Source: Stratiolaelaps scimitus
Taxonomy: Eukaryota > Arthropoda > Arachnida > Mesostigmata > Laelapidae
Assembly (NCBI GenBank): GCA_019614645.1
Contig: JABWDB010000001.1
Location: 20,377,501-20,441,500, forward strand
Direction of reading: 5' to 3'
Length of the DNA: 64,000 nucleotides
Below are positions 1 through 13,173 of the stretch, piece by piece; position 1 is the stretch's first letter; each line of letters begins with the position of its first letter. Under the pieces are notes generated by a model that saw only the letters and a program-made list of their open reading frames with translations, ran no database searches and was not told the DNA's origin. A program made the position numbers and the translations under genes.

Positions 1-99
1 TACGGAACAAACTGGGCTACACGGACCGTTTTGGTCAATGTAGTTCCTCGATAGCTTTTCTTCAACCAAGGTGGGATATGTAATGTGGTAACGTTCAAG

Positions 100-2787
100 G
101 TGTGCATTGGCCTGTTCGGTCCACGCTTTCACAACTCGTTTTCGCGGAGAACAAATCGGGAGTTTAAGGACAACGAGGTTGAGGGCACCTTGGCGTTTCT
201 CGCGCCCGAGGTACTCAAGAAGGACTATTACGGAAGATCCATTGACTGGTATGACTCGGGCAATCTATTTTATTGTACTATATGGAAAGCTAAATCACTC
301 CACAAGGGACACTGTATGTAGTGTATCCTTATGGAAAAAGTGTTTTGAGACCGCTATCAACATCGTTTGTGAAATTCTCATCGCCTCTTGTAAGCTTAGA
401 CAAATTGGCTAAAAGTACTTCCATTGTATATTTTTCCTCCGACGTGAGCGCTGATTTCACTGTGTCAAAGTATACCTTCTCAATCCGTTTCATCATTTTC
501 AAAAATAAAACTGCACCCAGGTGGGCTATGGGCGCAACGGCCTTCACACTCCGATGTGGGAGGGTGCCGTTCAATGGAAAGAAGGAGTCCGATATGCGCA
601 AGTTGACACGAAAAGCAGAGTTAGATTGGCCCAAAGACGAGGACTCGATGGATTACCAAGTCTTAAAGGACTTTATCTTCAGAGCTGTGCGTCCCAACCT
701 CAAAGGTTAGCAGTAGTAGATAAGTAAACGATTACCACCTCCGAATATACAATATAAATCGGCATAGCTCAGTTCTCGTATAATTCGATTACCTGAGCTA
801 TGTAATGTAATTCGATCAATGTGCCCCTGTAAGGGGATACCTAAATTGATTAGTTTTGAAAAACAAAAGTACCACGCTTCCAAGGGATTATTCCCTCCAA
901 CGACTGTTGTCGTTGGAGTAAATGATGTAAGTAATAATAATAATAATTCGGTAATGTGAAAAGTGACTGGAATTTTCGGGCACCAGCGTGTCGAGTGCGT
1001 AGTGACAAATGCCCATTGCCGGATAAGTTGAATAAATAGTTTTCAAATTTTATTTCCAAGGGAAACTTATTGAGGGCTAGCGAATAATTACTGTACTGAT
1101 TATTCGACGCCTTCACTAAGTGGTGATAAGAATTCACTTGGAAACAAGATTAGAAAACAATTTATTCGTACATTTTTAGCTAGCCAAACAATTCGCAAAA
1201 AATAACGCTAACAAGTAGCCCAAGGTCTCATTATACGTTTAATATATAACAGTTAAAATACGAGAAATAAGGTGGTTATGTGCTTGGGGAGCGTATTTAT
1301 GATGAGTGTGGCTATATTTTTTGGAGAACCAGACCGGCCTGGTTTTTCTAAGAAACATGGCATTTGCGGCCATGTTGATGTGGCTCGAATACAAAATGAG
1401 GAACCAACTAAGATTTATTTGTTTTATTCAATGAACCTTATATATGCACAAGGTTCAACGTCGTACGAGCCATTAATATGAGCCGTAACAATACATGAAA
1501 ATTATACAATGCCGTGAATAGAATCAATCGATAATAGGCATAATATAATATGCAGTGGTTAAATAATTCACGCATTTGTCCAGTTAGGCACAGGGGGGCA
1601 GCTCCTGAGCAAGAGGTTATATCGAATAACAACGCATCTTGGTGGTAATTAAGAGAGGAGGGCTTTCATTTTTCTCTCATTTTTACAGAGCGCTTGTGTA
1701 CGGAAAGTTATCAAGAGTTCAAAAACCACCCCCTGTTTGCAGAAGCTGATTGGGCTCTGCTGGAAAAGGCAGATTCTATTATCTCTTACGAACCAGCCTG
1801 GTCTATGCTTGTGCAGCACAAAGGGAAGTTTCAGCCTAAGCCCGAGATCTCGAAAAGTCGCAAAAGAGACAAAAGTTTAATCTGGAGTCCCTTGGATATG
1901 ACGGTACATATATCAAAATTATCATTATTATTATTATTGTATTGCGAGTTACGCCTATCGATCTGTGTTCATCGTGCCGTAGCATGCGTAAGCACGGCAC
2001 AATGTGTAAGTACAAGTAATCCTGATCACACGGGACAGTTCAGCATAGCTCTCGCAAATGTAAATTCGCTATGTTTGCATATCTATGCGACGAAGTTTCG
2101 TTGTAAGTAGAGGTAAGGTCAATGGTGAGAACTTTCGGTATATTCATGCAAGTGATTGTGCACTGTCTAGCCAATATACGTCTGGTGTTGAACATCAAGC
2201 CAAAGTGATATTTAAACATTTTGAGGTCAGCCTTAAAACTTATGGGTCATTTTGGTAGAGCTACCAATTTGAGTCAAGAATACATCAATATCTAGCTAGG
2301 TGCGATAGATGAACGTGGTATAATAAGATGATCTCGCGTTTTCTACACGGGGCTCTCGAGCGTAATTCTCAAAACGCGTGTCGCCGAAAAGGAAAATTAA
2401 ATATTGGCGGGTGGATTTCTCGTACCTAGGTACTTGGCTTACTTTATAAAAATGGGCTCGGCAGGTGCTACACAGATATTTTGTATGGTTGTTCTTAATT
2501 AAACATCTTGAAGAACATACATTGTCGTCAATGCACTCACCAATTGTCCCATTATCTAATACGATGCCGTAGGAATTAACCTACACCGATTCATAATATT
2601 TCAGGATCAATATGAGCCGTCTCCATTGTGCACCTATTTCTCGGAAGGCTTCAAACGCTGTATGGAGTTAGCGCAACTCGAGAGGCCGCTCACTGTTGAG
2701 ATGGCCATGGATATGCCAGAATTTATACCTGTATTTAATGAAACACAGTACAAATATAAAAACTTCTTCAAGGCCGTACGATTGTGA
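100..2787 (+). CDS. AGC-like Ser/Thr protein kinase, C-terminal part (5' end outside window)
   Basis: Exons read as about 100-248 (5' border unclear), 521-705, 1689-1903 and 2605-2787 (TGA). Joined, they encode the C-lobe of a protein kinase: activation-segment end GTLAFLAPEVL, then RSIDWWAMGATAF (the DWW..G motif, created exactly by joining 248 to 521), GRVPFNG, LDWPKDEDS, QVLKDFI, RLC and KNHPLFAEADWALLEK. The last matches the 'HPFF..idW' subdomain XI typical of AGC kinases. A tail of about 110 residues ends FFKAVRL. Family knowledge: such enzymes phosphorylate Ser/Thr in the cytoplasm. Odd: in the frame preceding GTLAF the DFG Asp is not visible (the text reads KVCIGLFG), so either an exon border is missed or the protein is a pseudokinase. 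The exact subfamily is not recognised. The clean splice joins argue for a real gene rather than a pseudogene. Confidence 0.68.
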
Positions 2788-3244
2788 GATTTTGACCCGA
2801 GCAATCCTGGGTACGGTCACGCCTACCCTCAGCATGAAACCAGCGAAGTGAGCTTGACCCTTAGTTGGTAAAACGGCGGGGCAACACAGAATGGTGGTCA
2901 ATGATCAACAGTCCCCATCGCGTCGAATCTACGCAGCCGGGTTGACGAAACAGCGGGCTAAAAAGATGTGTATTCGATACATGCAACGAATAAATTGTGA
3001 CCGAGAGACAGAGAGAACACTCACAAAAATGACGAAAATGAAAATGATGCTCAACAAATGGCTAGATTGCGTCGGACGCACCACGGGATGCCGTTGGGTA
3101 TATATGAGTACTGTTGTGTTCACCGATCAATGAAAACCTGTATGAATGAAATAGGTGACCAGCCTGAGAAATTCGTTAACTACTACCGAGTCGATTAGAA
3201 TTTCATAATCACAATAAAATAATGAATGATAGTGAGTAACGGTA

Positions 3245-3292
<48 letters not shown>

Positions 3293-3925
3293 GTATATGA
3301 AATATACATTTCAAATACATTGTAACGGCAATAATTGTTTCTTGAGTTCATACTGCTGTGTGCTGTCGTTGCGGTATTTTATTTTATTGTATTGAAATGA
3401 AGTATCTTTATTTCATTATTGCGTTATTTCATTGTGTGGCAAATTATCCTTTAATATATATATATAATATATATAATATTACAAGGGTCGGTATACCACT
3501 AGCGTAAAAGATTCCTTGGAAGTTAGGTAAGGCGCGGGAAGAGTGGATCAATCAGCGAGGTAAGACTCGGGGCTTTCCTTGTATTCACCCGTAGTTTGAT
3601 TGTTCAGTAGCTATTAAACAACTGTTTAGAAGGATTTCCATTCTCTCTGGGCGGACTTGATTTCACACTTGCGCTTGAACATGATCACGACTTGATATTT
3701 CTCTCCTCGCAGGACATAACACATGAATGGTCAGTTTTGGCAACGGAGTTAACTAGCTTAGCTGGCTCAGCATGTATGATACCGAGGACACGGATTCTGG
3801 TTTCGCCTGCTATAGTAACCTGCTTTATAGAGAGTACGATAGATGATTTACAACAGTAGAGAGGAGATCAACCCCTCACCTGGAGAAATTTCATTTCTCG
3901 GCTGGGCTCAGGCGCTTGAGGAAGA
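2788..3925. other. Intergenic, AT-rich, no gene seen
   Basis: Follows the kinase stop codon. It holds a (TA)n-(TG)n microsatellite and AT-rich low-complexity DNA near 3,455-3,480. Open frames here show no recognisable motif. Confidence 0.5.
3244..3294. repeat. (TA)n then (TG)n compound microsatellite
   Basis: About 33 nt of alternating TA runs directly into about 17 nt of TG. Confidence 0.95.
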
Positions 3926-5954
3926 ATGTTAACAAGCTATTATATATCACAGGCACTTAAAAATTGCTTCGAAGGAGTCCAAGATTGTTTACCAAAGCAG
4001 TCTACTCAATACAGACAGGCACTATGTCTTGCTTGGGTCTCGTTTTACAAAAATCGTTTCAGACACCTTCAGGAAAATCCTCAGTATGGAGATCGATCCA
4101 ATCGAAGAGAGAATATAAAAGCAGAACTCCCACCTATCCTTCAAAACAGATTGGGCCAGCTGGAAACTCCCCAGGCAATTGTAGATGAGCTAAATAGGCA
4201 CTTTGCCGAAGTCGGTTCGTAGACAATGTCCTTAGCGTTCAGGATGATATCCGGTCTGACCTGGAATCGATTTGGACTGCTCGCAGTTTGTCCTTTTTAT
4301 TTACCCAGGTCAGCAATTATGAAATGTAATATGCGCTTTACGCAACTAAGGCCACTTGGCGCATTGGGATCATCCTGGTCCCCAACAAACTGACAAAACT
4401 CTCATAAAAAAAATAACTAAAAGATAAAACTCATAGCTCACCTGGTCGACTTGTCTATGACGATTAGATCATTCCCAAACAGGCTGAAGAAGGCAGTAAT
4501 TATCCCACTTTGTAGGAATAAGGGCCACCCTAGATTCCCATCTAATTATCGGCCGATTTCACTGGTAGACTACTTATCTTTGAGAAGATTACGATAACCG
4601 GGTTAGAACACCACCTCCAACTTTCAAATTTCTTCTCTCTTAGCAAATTTAGTTTTCGCAGAGTAAGCTCTACCGAGCTAGCTCTAGCACATTTGTGGCA
4701 GGAGATTGTGGACACCAAAGAAAGGAAACAGCTTTATCCAGGGGTTTCGATCGACGTGGCGGCCGCATTAAATTGCGTGCGGCACTCTTTTTTTTTTCTT
4801 CAGATGTTAGAATGTATAGGCTGCGGTCCACTGTTGTTGAATGGTTTCGTTCATACCCTTTATACAGACGACAGGCAGTAAAGGTCAGCGGGATTGAGTC
4901 AACGTGGCCGGTAATTAACATCGGAACGCGACAGGGATCCGTTCCGGGGCCCTACATATTCTTAATTCTAATTAACTTCATTCTTCATAGGGTCTCAACC
5001 GCTAATCATTGTAAGACTGTTGCGAACGCATATCACACCTCCTTGCTATTCCGCATCTGTCCGTCCACTCTCGAATCTGGTATACAAGGTGAGCTTACTA
5101 ACGTTGAGTGGGCGATCGGAATCTCCAACATGTTCTGTCTTGTTGTCAACAAAAGGAAGACACTCCTCACATTATTCCGATCCTCGAAAAGAGCAACATT
5201 AGCTGATGCTATGCGGTTATCGTGTCTACGAGACGACTTCAAGAGCTCGAAGTCTCTTGAACTCTCCCACTCTGGGATTATTCTTGATTTACAAGATGCT
5301 GACACATAACTATTCACGTGCGGCAGGCTGCTGGAAACAAGAGAAGGACGATTGCCGATGGAGTACTGTCAAGCAGGTTGTCGACGCCATCCTCGCGACA
5401 GCGGACCGCTGGTCCAACGGCGCGCGTTTCTTGGACGGAATGATGCCGAAAAAGGAGGAATAAGAAACGATAAGACGGCGGAACCTAGACGAAGGCCGAC
5501 CGGGAGAGGCTTCTTCTGGAATCGGACCGATTGTTGAGGACCAAGCTAAACAAAAGGTATCCCCCCCTGGAGGACTCTGAAGACACACTGAATAAGTGGT
5601 TCCACGCCTTTGGGGGGAAGTTAAATAATTAAATAAGTCGAGTGTTCAGAGAGGCTGATTTACAAGATGGTACCGTTGCCACTCCTTCGCTATGCGGTTT
5701 CTATCTGGGGCGGTGGCTATAGAGAAACAATTAGACGCGTGAACGTCATAAACGATGATGACGTCGAATGGGCGATATTTGACAGACATCGCAAAGATTC
5801 GATTGCAGATATTTTCGATAGACACCAGCTTCTTTCAGTTAGCAAGTCTTGTACAATTCACATCGCTCTCCTCGCCTTTAAAATGTTGAGAGGGATGACT
5901 CCGGTGGACGGATCGTTTCGCTGTCGAGACCAGAACGACCCGAACTGTGTTTGA
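3926..5954 (+). mobile_element. Decayed non-LTR retrotransposon (LINE, CR1/Jockey-like reverse transcriptase)
   Basis: Fragments in several frames line up in the order of one LINE ORF2. At 3,926-4,222 is the region before the RT domain (AIVDELNRHFAEVGS). Near 4,490-4,570 is a VIIPLCRN...SNYRPISLV block, equivalent to the 'vPI.K.g....NYRPISL' motif. At 4,830-4,980 are VVEWFRSY, RRQAVKVSG and GTRQGSVPGPYIF, equivalent to the 'G.PQGSvLGP' motif. Near 5,030 the catalytic YADD box reads AYHTSLL, so both Asp are lost. At 5,667-5,954 is the C-terminal stretch (RYAVSIWGGGYRETI, QLLSVSKS). Many stops and frameshifts lie between, so it cannot move by itself. The clade assignment is tentative. Confidence 0.8.
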
Positions 5955-7032
5955 GATGCCATTTGTAATTAAGGAATCCTAGTTGCCATGCACTTGCCTA
6001 TTGTCCACCGGCAATCTGGGGCTGATTACTAAAGGAAATTCGGTCGCTCTCCTCAACCAGAAGTGAGTGAAGAAGACCGTTAACAACAGGGACTAACTGC
6101 AGAAGGCCATTAATAACTGATAATACAGGAAATCCGTTCTTCTGTAATACTAATGCCAATTTTTACCTTGCATATTATACTCTACAAATCAAATTTATGT
6201 TCAATTATGTTAGACATACCCCATGTAATGGTAGTGCCATCATGAGTAGCTTTCGCAGACGTAGCTGTGACATACGACTATTGACTCATCGAATGTACTG
6301 GCGAGGAACGGATTCATCATTAATGCAATGTAGCGGAGAATAGCCAATATAAATAAAACAGATTCGTCGAGGGCGGAAATCTACAATCTGCAGCAGAGGC
6401 CACAGAGTTCATCACCAATTTTGTCAACAATGAAATACACGATTTGCAGTCTGCGCTGATCAGGGTGCCTTCTCCTCTTCAAATGCGCATGACTGTATAT
6501 GATGGGCTTATGCATGTCATTTATTCCTGGCGAATGCGAGGTGGATCGTCCTTGAACTCGCCCGACCCACTGAGTGTGAAGGTAGAGGCGGACCTTCGAC
6601 TGAATTGAGCGTAATAGCAGGCTGATCTACCATACGCACTCCCTGTGCCTCCCCTCCTCTCAAATATACATATATATATATATATACGAAAACGAGAGAT
6701 TATTGCTTTATGAATAACTGAACTGGTTTTCAACTGGTTCATTAAATATGATTTATTTGACAAACTAGGTTTGCGAATCATTCATCATTTGTCGCGCAGC
6801 AGTGATGGCAACGAGAATTCAACAAACGACGCTCGAACCTTGACTGAATGCGCATTCTTGATCAGATTCAGCAGAGGTCCTATTCCGACCCTCGCTGTGT
6901 CTCATGTGCAAACGCCCGGTGAATAGTCAGGCTGATGCAGCAGTCAGACGCTCCTCTCTAACAGAAATCTCTGCTTAAATTATTTCAACTTTCTTCCGAT
7001 CCTGACGTGACACGTAATACAAATCCCGTGTC
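5955..7032. other. Intergenic between LINE remnant and IR-A, no gene seen
   Basis: No supported coding exon. A short (TA)n run lies near 6,667-6,687. The 5' region of IR-A should lie in the last few hundred bases, but the upstream motif shared by the other IR copies is only weakly recognisable here (about 6,780-6,800). Confidence 0.4.
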
Positions 7033-10000
7033 ATGGCTGCATTCGGTGTCGACCACGTTAGAATTAGTTCGATACCGGTAAGATATCACACGGCTTTTAG
7101 CAGAACGAAGACAAGGATGAGACACAAAAGCCTAGGCGCAGACCGTGTCGGTATTTGCTTGTTCGGATTGTGACGTAGCTTAATCAGTGTTTTGAGATCT
7201 AAGTAGGTAAGTAGAATTAAGTCTTTCATCCGTTGTTCGGCGCGCTCTATCTTTTTGTGTTGGGTTTCCCACCTGTACAGACACAGTCAGTCCCATACCG
7301 GGTTTGAGCCGACACGGTTCCTGTGCACCTAACTGTGAGAGAGCAAAGCATTCGGTCTCCTGTGTTTGACTTGAGACTCCCCGCTCGATCCTTCAGCGGA
7401 ATTAGATAACACCATGTTGTTCATAGTGTCGCCTGTTATTTAGTTGTTGATTATCTGGGGGACCTTTCGAATGTCCCACCGCACAGGCTGCGTAGCCACA
7501 CATGCCACTAGCCCGCTGTGCAAAATCTGGTCAGCGGCGCTCGTTGTGGTCCAGCCTTGTTCTTAGGTCAGGTGGTTCCAAACCAGGCCGAAGTCGAGCC
7601 TGGTGGCGTGGTGCGTTTGTATGCGTTTTGCAACCGGGGGAGGCACGTAGGTGCACGTCTCAGATCCCCCACGTTGCACATTTACATATAAGGGGTTTGT
7701 CTTATGAAGCAATGTCGAAAGCAATACCGTGGACATTAAATGTTGACTGAGAGTCAGCCCGAAAACCTTAGGTCCAAAAGAGTGCTCATTCATTAATGAG
7801 GCATATTGTCTGTTCTTCGACCAAAGTACTTAAGAAGTGCAAAGCTTTGAGTCCCAACCTCTTACTTCTCCAAAAAAATAGAATAAAGTCGTTATTTGTT
7901 TATTCGACTATGATCGTCAATTCTGTTTTGTACGGAAATTAACTTCGTCGATTTGACCGTGCACTAAGGAAACATCTCATCTTCCTAACGTTCATCGGGA
8001 ACGTACCGATATAGCAACATAGTCGATCAATGTTGATTTCCTATTAAATGAAACACAATACAGATAATATTGCTTTGCTTATAAGGAGTGGGTCTCCTTT
8101 TTAGATGAATCCGGTAGTAAAACCTAGAAAAACCATTACTAGGACCAAGAGAAGCCCTCGTTTTCCCTGCTACCTATAGCTTGGAGAATCGTACTGTATA
8201 GTTTCTACTACGCCTTTATCTTGCTTTTGTCATGTTTGCCGCAGTGGGTTTACATCGCCGAATGGACATCGGACGGTCGGCTCGCCGGAAGACAGGGTGG
8301 CTTTTTCGATGCTGTAGCAACTTCACTAAATCTCAGCTATGACCTCAGTGTACCCAAGGACTTTCAATGGGGATCCTGCGACACCAACGGCTCTTCATGC
8401 ACCGGAATGCTCGGCGATGTATTTTATAATGTAGGTTGTCATAAGGGGTGCACTATTCAAATGAAATGAGAAACTAAATGAGAAACTGTAGGATTTAACA
8501 TACTTTGTATCTTTGCCACCTTGCAATGGCGGAATGGTGGAAGCGTTGTAACAAAGAATTCTTCCCCAAGAAGTTCCCTTTCCGACGAAAGCTCTCAGCA
8601 ATTTATTCTGAATAAAATAAAAATAAATTGACTAAAGCCGAGACTAAATAATAAGAAAACAATCCTTCGTATGGGATTACTGCCGGGCTACTTGTAGCAC
8701 GTGAAGATTTGAGCGCTAGCAGAGAGTATACCAAAAAATGACAAAGAAAGCTAATCTTGAAAAGCTAATCTTATTTACAAGTGTATGGGGAATCTCTCAA
8801 ATAAAAGGTGGTTAGTTTTGATCCCGTGCTACCAAATTAATATTTCGTTGTAGGCATCTAACTGGTTGATTTAGAAAGTAGAGCAAAAACCAATCCACAG
8901 TGGTATCACAAACGAACTTGAGCATTCGATTTACACAATGATCCATAATTTCCGATTCTGCGTTTGCAGAAGGCGGATATCGGAATTGGGCCATTTAGCG
9001 CCTCTCCTGTGTACTCGAGTCTCTTCCAAGCCTCAAGTCCAGTCTTTTATGAAGACTATACGATCGTTGCGGGTACACAGATCGCGTATGCCGTAAACGC
9101 CTTCTCCACCTTCACTGGCATTGAAGGCATTGTCTATTTTCTGTTTTTGATTTTGCCTTTCGGCATCGCCTTGTTGGTGGCAGTCAACTCGCATAGAATC
9201 CTGCCGAAGATTGGCCAGGACGACTTCAGTAGTGTTTCGAGACTCTTTCTAGAACTGATCAAACTTAACGCTCAAAACCGTGAGTACACACAGTCTTACT
9301 TCCAACTAGGAAGATAGCATATATCCGGGGCAGTTCGATATTTTTGTTTAGATTTTGGAATTATTTTAATTATGTTAGTTTTTCCCGTAATGCTAGTACG
9401 TGTTTTAAGTACCCATGGAGTGTCCCAATAGGTAGTTAACCCTCTGGCATATTTTATTTAAATAGGTAAGCTTGTTCAGTGTAGTTGAGTACGGTCGTTG
9501 TTGAACGAGCAAGGAGCTATTATTTTTTACTATTAACACTAAGAGCTATATTATTATTGCTATTACGTGGACATTCGTTATGGGACTCGAGAAATGTTTG
9601 GTTTACGGTATGAAACGATTTCAGAGCCACATAATTTCTCAATTAATTTTTATTTCATCTCGAAATTATTGAAATAATGATGAACATCAACGCCATTGAA
9701 GCTTTCTCATTCGACCTTATGAATAGTATTAATAAATACATTAAACGAGAAATATCTAGGTAAGCTATACGATGCGACATATTTCGACTTTTCCGATAGC
9801 TAAGATTGTGATCGTCAACCCACATATACCACCTGGTCTCAAGCTCAAATCCTATGTGTTAACAATCAACTGATCGACACTCCTGATATAGTTCCCTTAA
9901 AGAATAATCCCACTAAGGAAACTTATTAATAAATATGTTCACTATCTTTTTGACGCGAAGCAAATCGAGCTTAAGAAATAAATGGGGGTACATAGCAAGG

Positions 10001-13000
10001 ACTATTTCCCTTGTGCCTGTTAATAAATAACATAAGAAAAAATAATTCTCCAATTAGAAAAGTTGCTGGTGTATTTCCTATAGACGATCGTGTTTCGGGT
10101 CCATATGACGAATGTGCAGTTTGTCATTACTTATTTCAAGTCAGTTTCTGAGCCAAACGAATTTGACTGTTTTAAAAGACCGAACTTGTTCTGCCTTGTA
10201 GATAAACAAACCGATACCTCAAATTATCCTCACGGGTAGTACACGGCAGGTGTATCGTCGAGGTGAGATAAAAAGTCGACGCAACATTTTGGACCATTGA
10301 ATTAATTCGTGATCGAAATGAACTACAGATATAATTGTCGCTTTCTGATTGATATACGGCAATGTAGTTCTTTGTGGTTTTATTCACGTGCAGTAGGGTT
10401 CCCCGTGACGCCGTGTCTATCATCCTGGTTAACTATATCTTAACAGAGGTAATATTTAGTGATTCTTCTAAAATTATTACATACGCGGATGATAAATTCC
10501 TCCTGTGCCTCGGCCTAATGATCCATGAGACACTAAAATGGCATGCTCATCTGGAGATCCTCACACCTAAGGATTATGCAGTTATCGCCTCATTGAGACG
10601 CCTCTGAGGGCTTGGGTTCTTGGTTGAAAGCCTTGGTCTGATCTACAACATGTTGCTGTGTTATTATGTACCAATCTGGAGCGGTTATAAAGTGATAACC
10701 CAAAGGGTCGAGGTTACCCAGCATAATGCCCTCCGCGCAATTTTCGGAGAAACCCTTCAGGCCCGCGCAATTTTCGGAAGCAACCCAATCACTGCCGTGG
10801 CTAGAGAAACTACCCGTTGAGCCACTGAGTTCGTGAAACCTCATACTCCAGCTGCCATGCTCTCGCATGTCCATTACTAGCTGTCTAGCGCTCACCTCAG
10901 CGTGAGATCAAGCAACTGACGTCTGCAAATGAATATATACGTTATTCAAACATACAGTAGTTAGGAATTGTTTAATAAATAACATAAGAAAAAATAATTC
11001 TAGGAATTATGTCTGCAAATATTATAGTTCCCACGTGAAGTAAAGGAAACATTGCTGCAAATCCTTGTTCTAACGTCTATTGCTTTTTATTCTATATTCT
11101 TCTCTAAATACACCAGATAATTGAGGACTCAAGGTATCTCGTCCTACGATGCGTTAAACACTTTTTCCTATTAAATTTACGGGAACTTAAGCATTGTACA
11201 ACTGCAGTTCCGTCAATATGAATGAATGAGTGAATGACTAATGAAGGGTGTTCGTTGTTTTTATTCATTCGATTCAAGCTTCTGACATCCAGGTGAAGAG
11301 CCAGTCAAATCGTCTACTTGTGGCGGGCAGTATGCTCGCCTCCCTCTTCACAGCTATAATAGTCTCCTCTTCAATCAAAGTAGTATTTCAAACAGTCTAC
11401 AAAGCGCCATATATATATATATATATATATATAATCTTAAAAAATATGCGAGCTAAAGGTATTGATTGTATGTTCACCACATGTGTGCCTCATCGTTCCT
11501 TTGATGACTGAGGCAATAATACTGATATTCCCTAGTGATGCACCCAGAGCGGATAAACAGACCGATAGATGGGACACGTCTCGCATCGCAGATTGACATA
11601 ACCTTAAGCACGAGTGGATTTTTCGCAAGAAACAATAATCCCTCATATGTGTTTGATAAGGGTTCGTCTAGGTAGGTAGTAGCTTCTGGTCACAATCATC
11701 GGGCTCCGCTTCATACCGTGTCTTCACAACTGAACAGCATAGACATGTTCCGTTGACCCAAGTGTATATTATCTAGATATTTAACAGGTACGTTTGTTTC
11801 CTATTGAAACTGTTTCCGTGATGCTGCGCGACACCAATGGTGTCGTGACTATTTTAGAAAACGCATGTATTTAGTTTTACCTATCCATTGCATAATCTAC
11901 GATTCCAGGCAACAATGATGAGACGAGATCCCACGGAACGGATAAAGACTGTAGAAGATTTACTAAAAAAGAGGTATCAAATGACACCATTTGTCGCTCC
12001 GAAAACCTTCGTCATTGATGTGCTTGAGGTACGATTCATTTATATATATATATATATTCACAACCCCTTAAACGTCTACGTACGCTTAATTGATAAACTA
12101 GCGATATGTATAATTTGTTTATGTGGGCTTCGTAATGGGTTGTTCAAGAGTAATGTCCGAACCCGAGGCATATCTTCATGTCGATGAAAGCCGAACTGAA
12201 GTATCTTTACTTACAGTTTACTAACACACGTTGCCTTTTCCACTTGCCATCTGAAGGCAGGAACAACATGTACTGATAATAATAATAATAATAGTAATAA
12301 TAATAGAAATTATAATATTGATAATTAGAATGATAATACCACTAATACTATACACTAATATGCTTCGTTAATAGGAAGTCGAATTCGGCGAAATGCGCGA
12401 CCTTCTAAATTGGATTGAGGATGGTGGCTATGTGTCTGTTGACAAGATTATGAGTCCGCAAAATATACGCGGCCTTTTAAACGGCACAATGTTCACCTTA
12501 ATGAATTGTGAAATGACAGCTATTTTTATAGCTCATATCTACTATGCACTCCCTGAAAAGCATCGAGGTTACATCGTGTGCCTTGAGCAGAAAGTATTTG
12601 GCGCTCCAGTTGTCTGGTATTATCAAAGGACCCTGCCCGAAGCCTTCGTCAAAGAATTCAACAGAAGGTATTATATATTTCAAGATTCGCGCGGAGTATG
12701 ATACTTACTTTAGAAGAGTCCTCTTGTGTTTAATAAATGTAAGCAAACTGGTTTTTTTTTTGGCCAGATAGGTACTGAGTTTGTTTGAAGCCTCATGTTC
12801 ATCGCATTGCATCCCTCTCGGCCACCAAAATCAATAAAGCAAGTGTTACTTTCGAAAGAAACACTGCTAAATATGTTTCCTTGATGTATCTCTGATCACT
12901 TGAAGGACAACGTGGCTGTTCGAGTCGCCTACGAGATTCGTATTTGAGTTCAAATATACCGCTGTGCCAAAAGACAGATTCGCTCGAACAACGTCTTTGT

Positions 13001-13173
13001 CGGGCGATGCCGTCATGGAAGCACTGAAGGTCGATGAAATTATCGGCTGTTTCTACGTGCTCGCTGGTGGCTCCGGGGGTGCATTCGTTGCCCTGTTCCT
13101 TGAGATCGTAGCAGTCATCATGCCGACCGTCGCGAATGCCGTCAAGCGGCTGAACTTCAACATTGGCGACTAA
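7033..13173 (+). CDS. Divergent ionotropic receptor, array copy A
   Basis: Exons 7033-7077, 8245-8430, 8970-9279, 11279-11379, 11909-12028, 12375-12667 and 12906-13173 (TAA) give 440 aa. All introns are GT..AG. Order: S1 start (VRISSIP + WVYIAEW), GRLAGRQGGFFDAVATS, the WGSC..NGSSCTG block, DIGIGPFSASPVYSSLF, M1 (about residues 130-150), a pore-loop-like stretch RLFLELIKLNAQN, M3 (SNRLLVAGSMLASLFTAII), S2 with ERIKTVEDLLKK and KHRGYIVCLEQ, and M4 (GCFYVLAGGSGGAFVALFLEI). This is the IR/iGluR layout without an amino-terminal domain. Family role: ligand-gated cation channel subunit at the plasma membrane, often chemosensory. The start ATG is preceded by an in-frame TAA eight codons upstream. 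No signal peptide is visible. Most divergent copy; its last exon is two codons longer than in the others. Intron 3 (9,280-11,278) holds a LINE remnant. Confidence 0.85.
7500..7770 (+). mobile_element. SINE-like interspersed repeat, family 1, copy 1
   Basis: Lies in intron 1 of IR-A. Shares a conserved core (AAGGGGTTTGTCTTATGAAG, then CAATGTCGAAAGCA and TACCGTGG) with copies near 37.5 kb (+) and 39.4 kb (-). A CGGGGGAG.CACGTAGG stretch upstream is also shared with the 39.4 kb copy. The sequence near 7,570 (GGTTCCAAACC) resembles a degraded pol III B box. Exact ends not defined. Confidence 0.55.
10020..10049 (+). repeat. 30-bp direct repeat, left copy
   Basis: Identical 30 nt (begins TTAATAAATAACATAAG) recurs at 10,972-11,001, on the other side of the LINE remnant in intron 3 of IR-A. 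May be an unusually long target-site duplication or a shared repeat end. Confidence 0.8.
10374..10830 (+). mobile_element. LINE remnant inside IR-A intron 3
   Basis: One frame (10,374-10,607) keeps the RT active-site box ITYADDKFLL followed by KWHAHLEILT. The next (10,620-10,820) reads YVPIWSGYKVITQRVEVTQHNALRAIFG, the C-terminal 'piWgg..k.i...e..Q..alR.i.g' region of CR1/Jockey-like ORF2. It is 5'-truncated and frameshifted. A short unit (ARAIFG) is repeated at 10,733-10,790. Confidence 0.75.
10972..11001 (+). repeat. 30-bp direct repeat, right copy
   Basis: Exact copy of 10,020-10,049. The two bracket about 920 bp containing the LINE remnant. Confidence 0.8.
11181..11239 (+). mobile_element. 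Retroposon 3' end with tetranucleotide tail
   Basis: Contains CTTAAGCATTGTACAACTGC, nearly the same as in the elements at 24.7 kb (-) and 28.15 kb (+), followed by an ATGA-type tail. It looks like the 3' terminus shared by a LINE and SINE partner. Confidence 0.5.
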
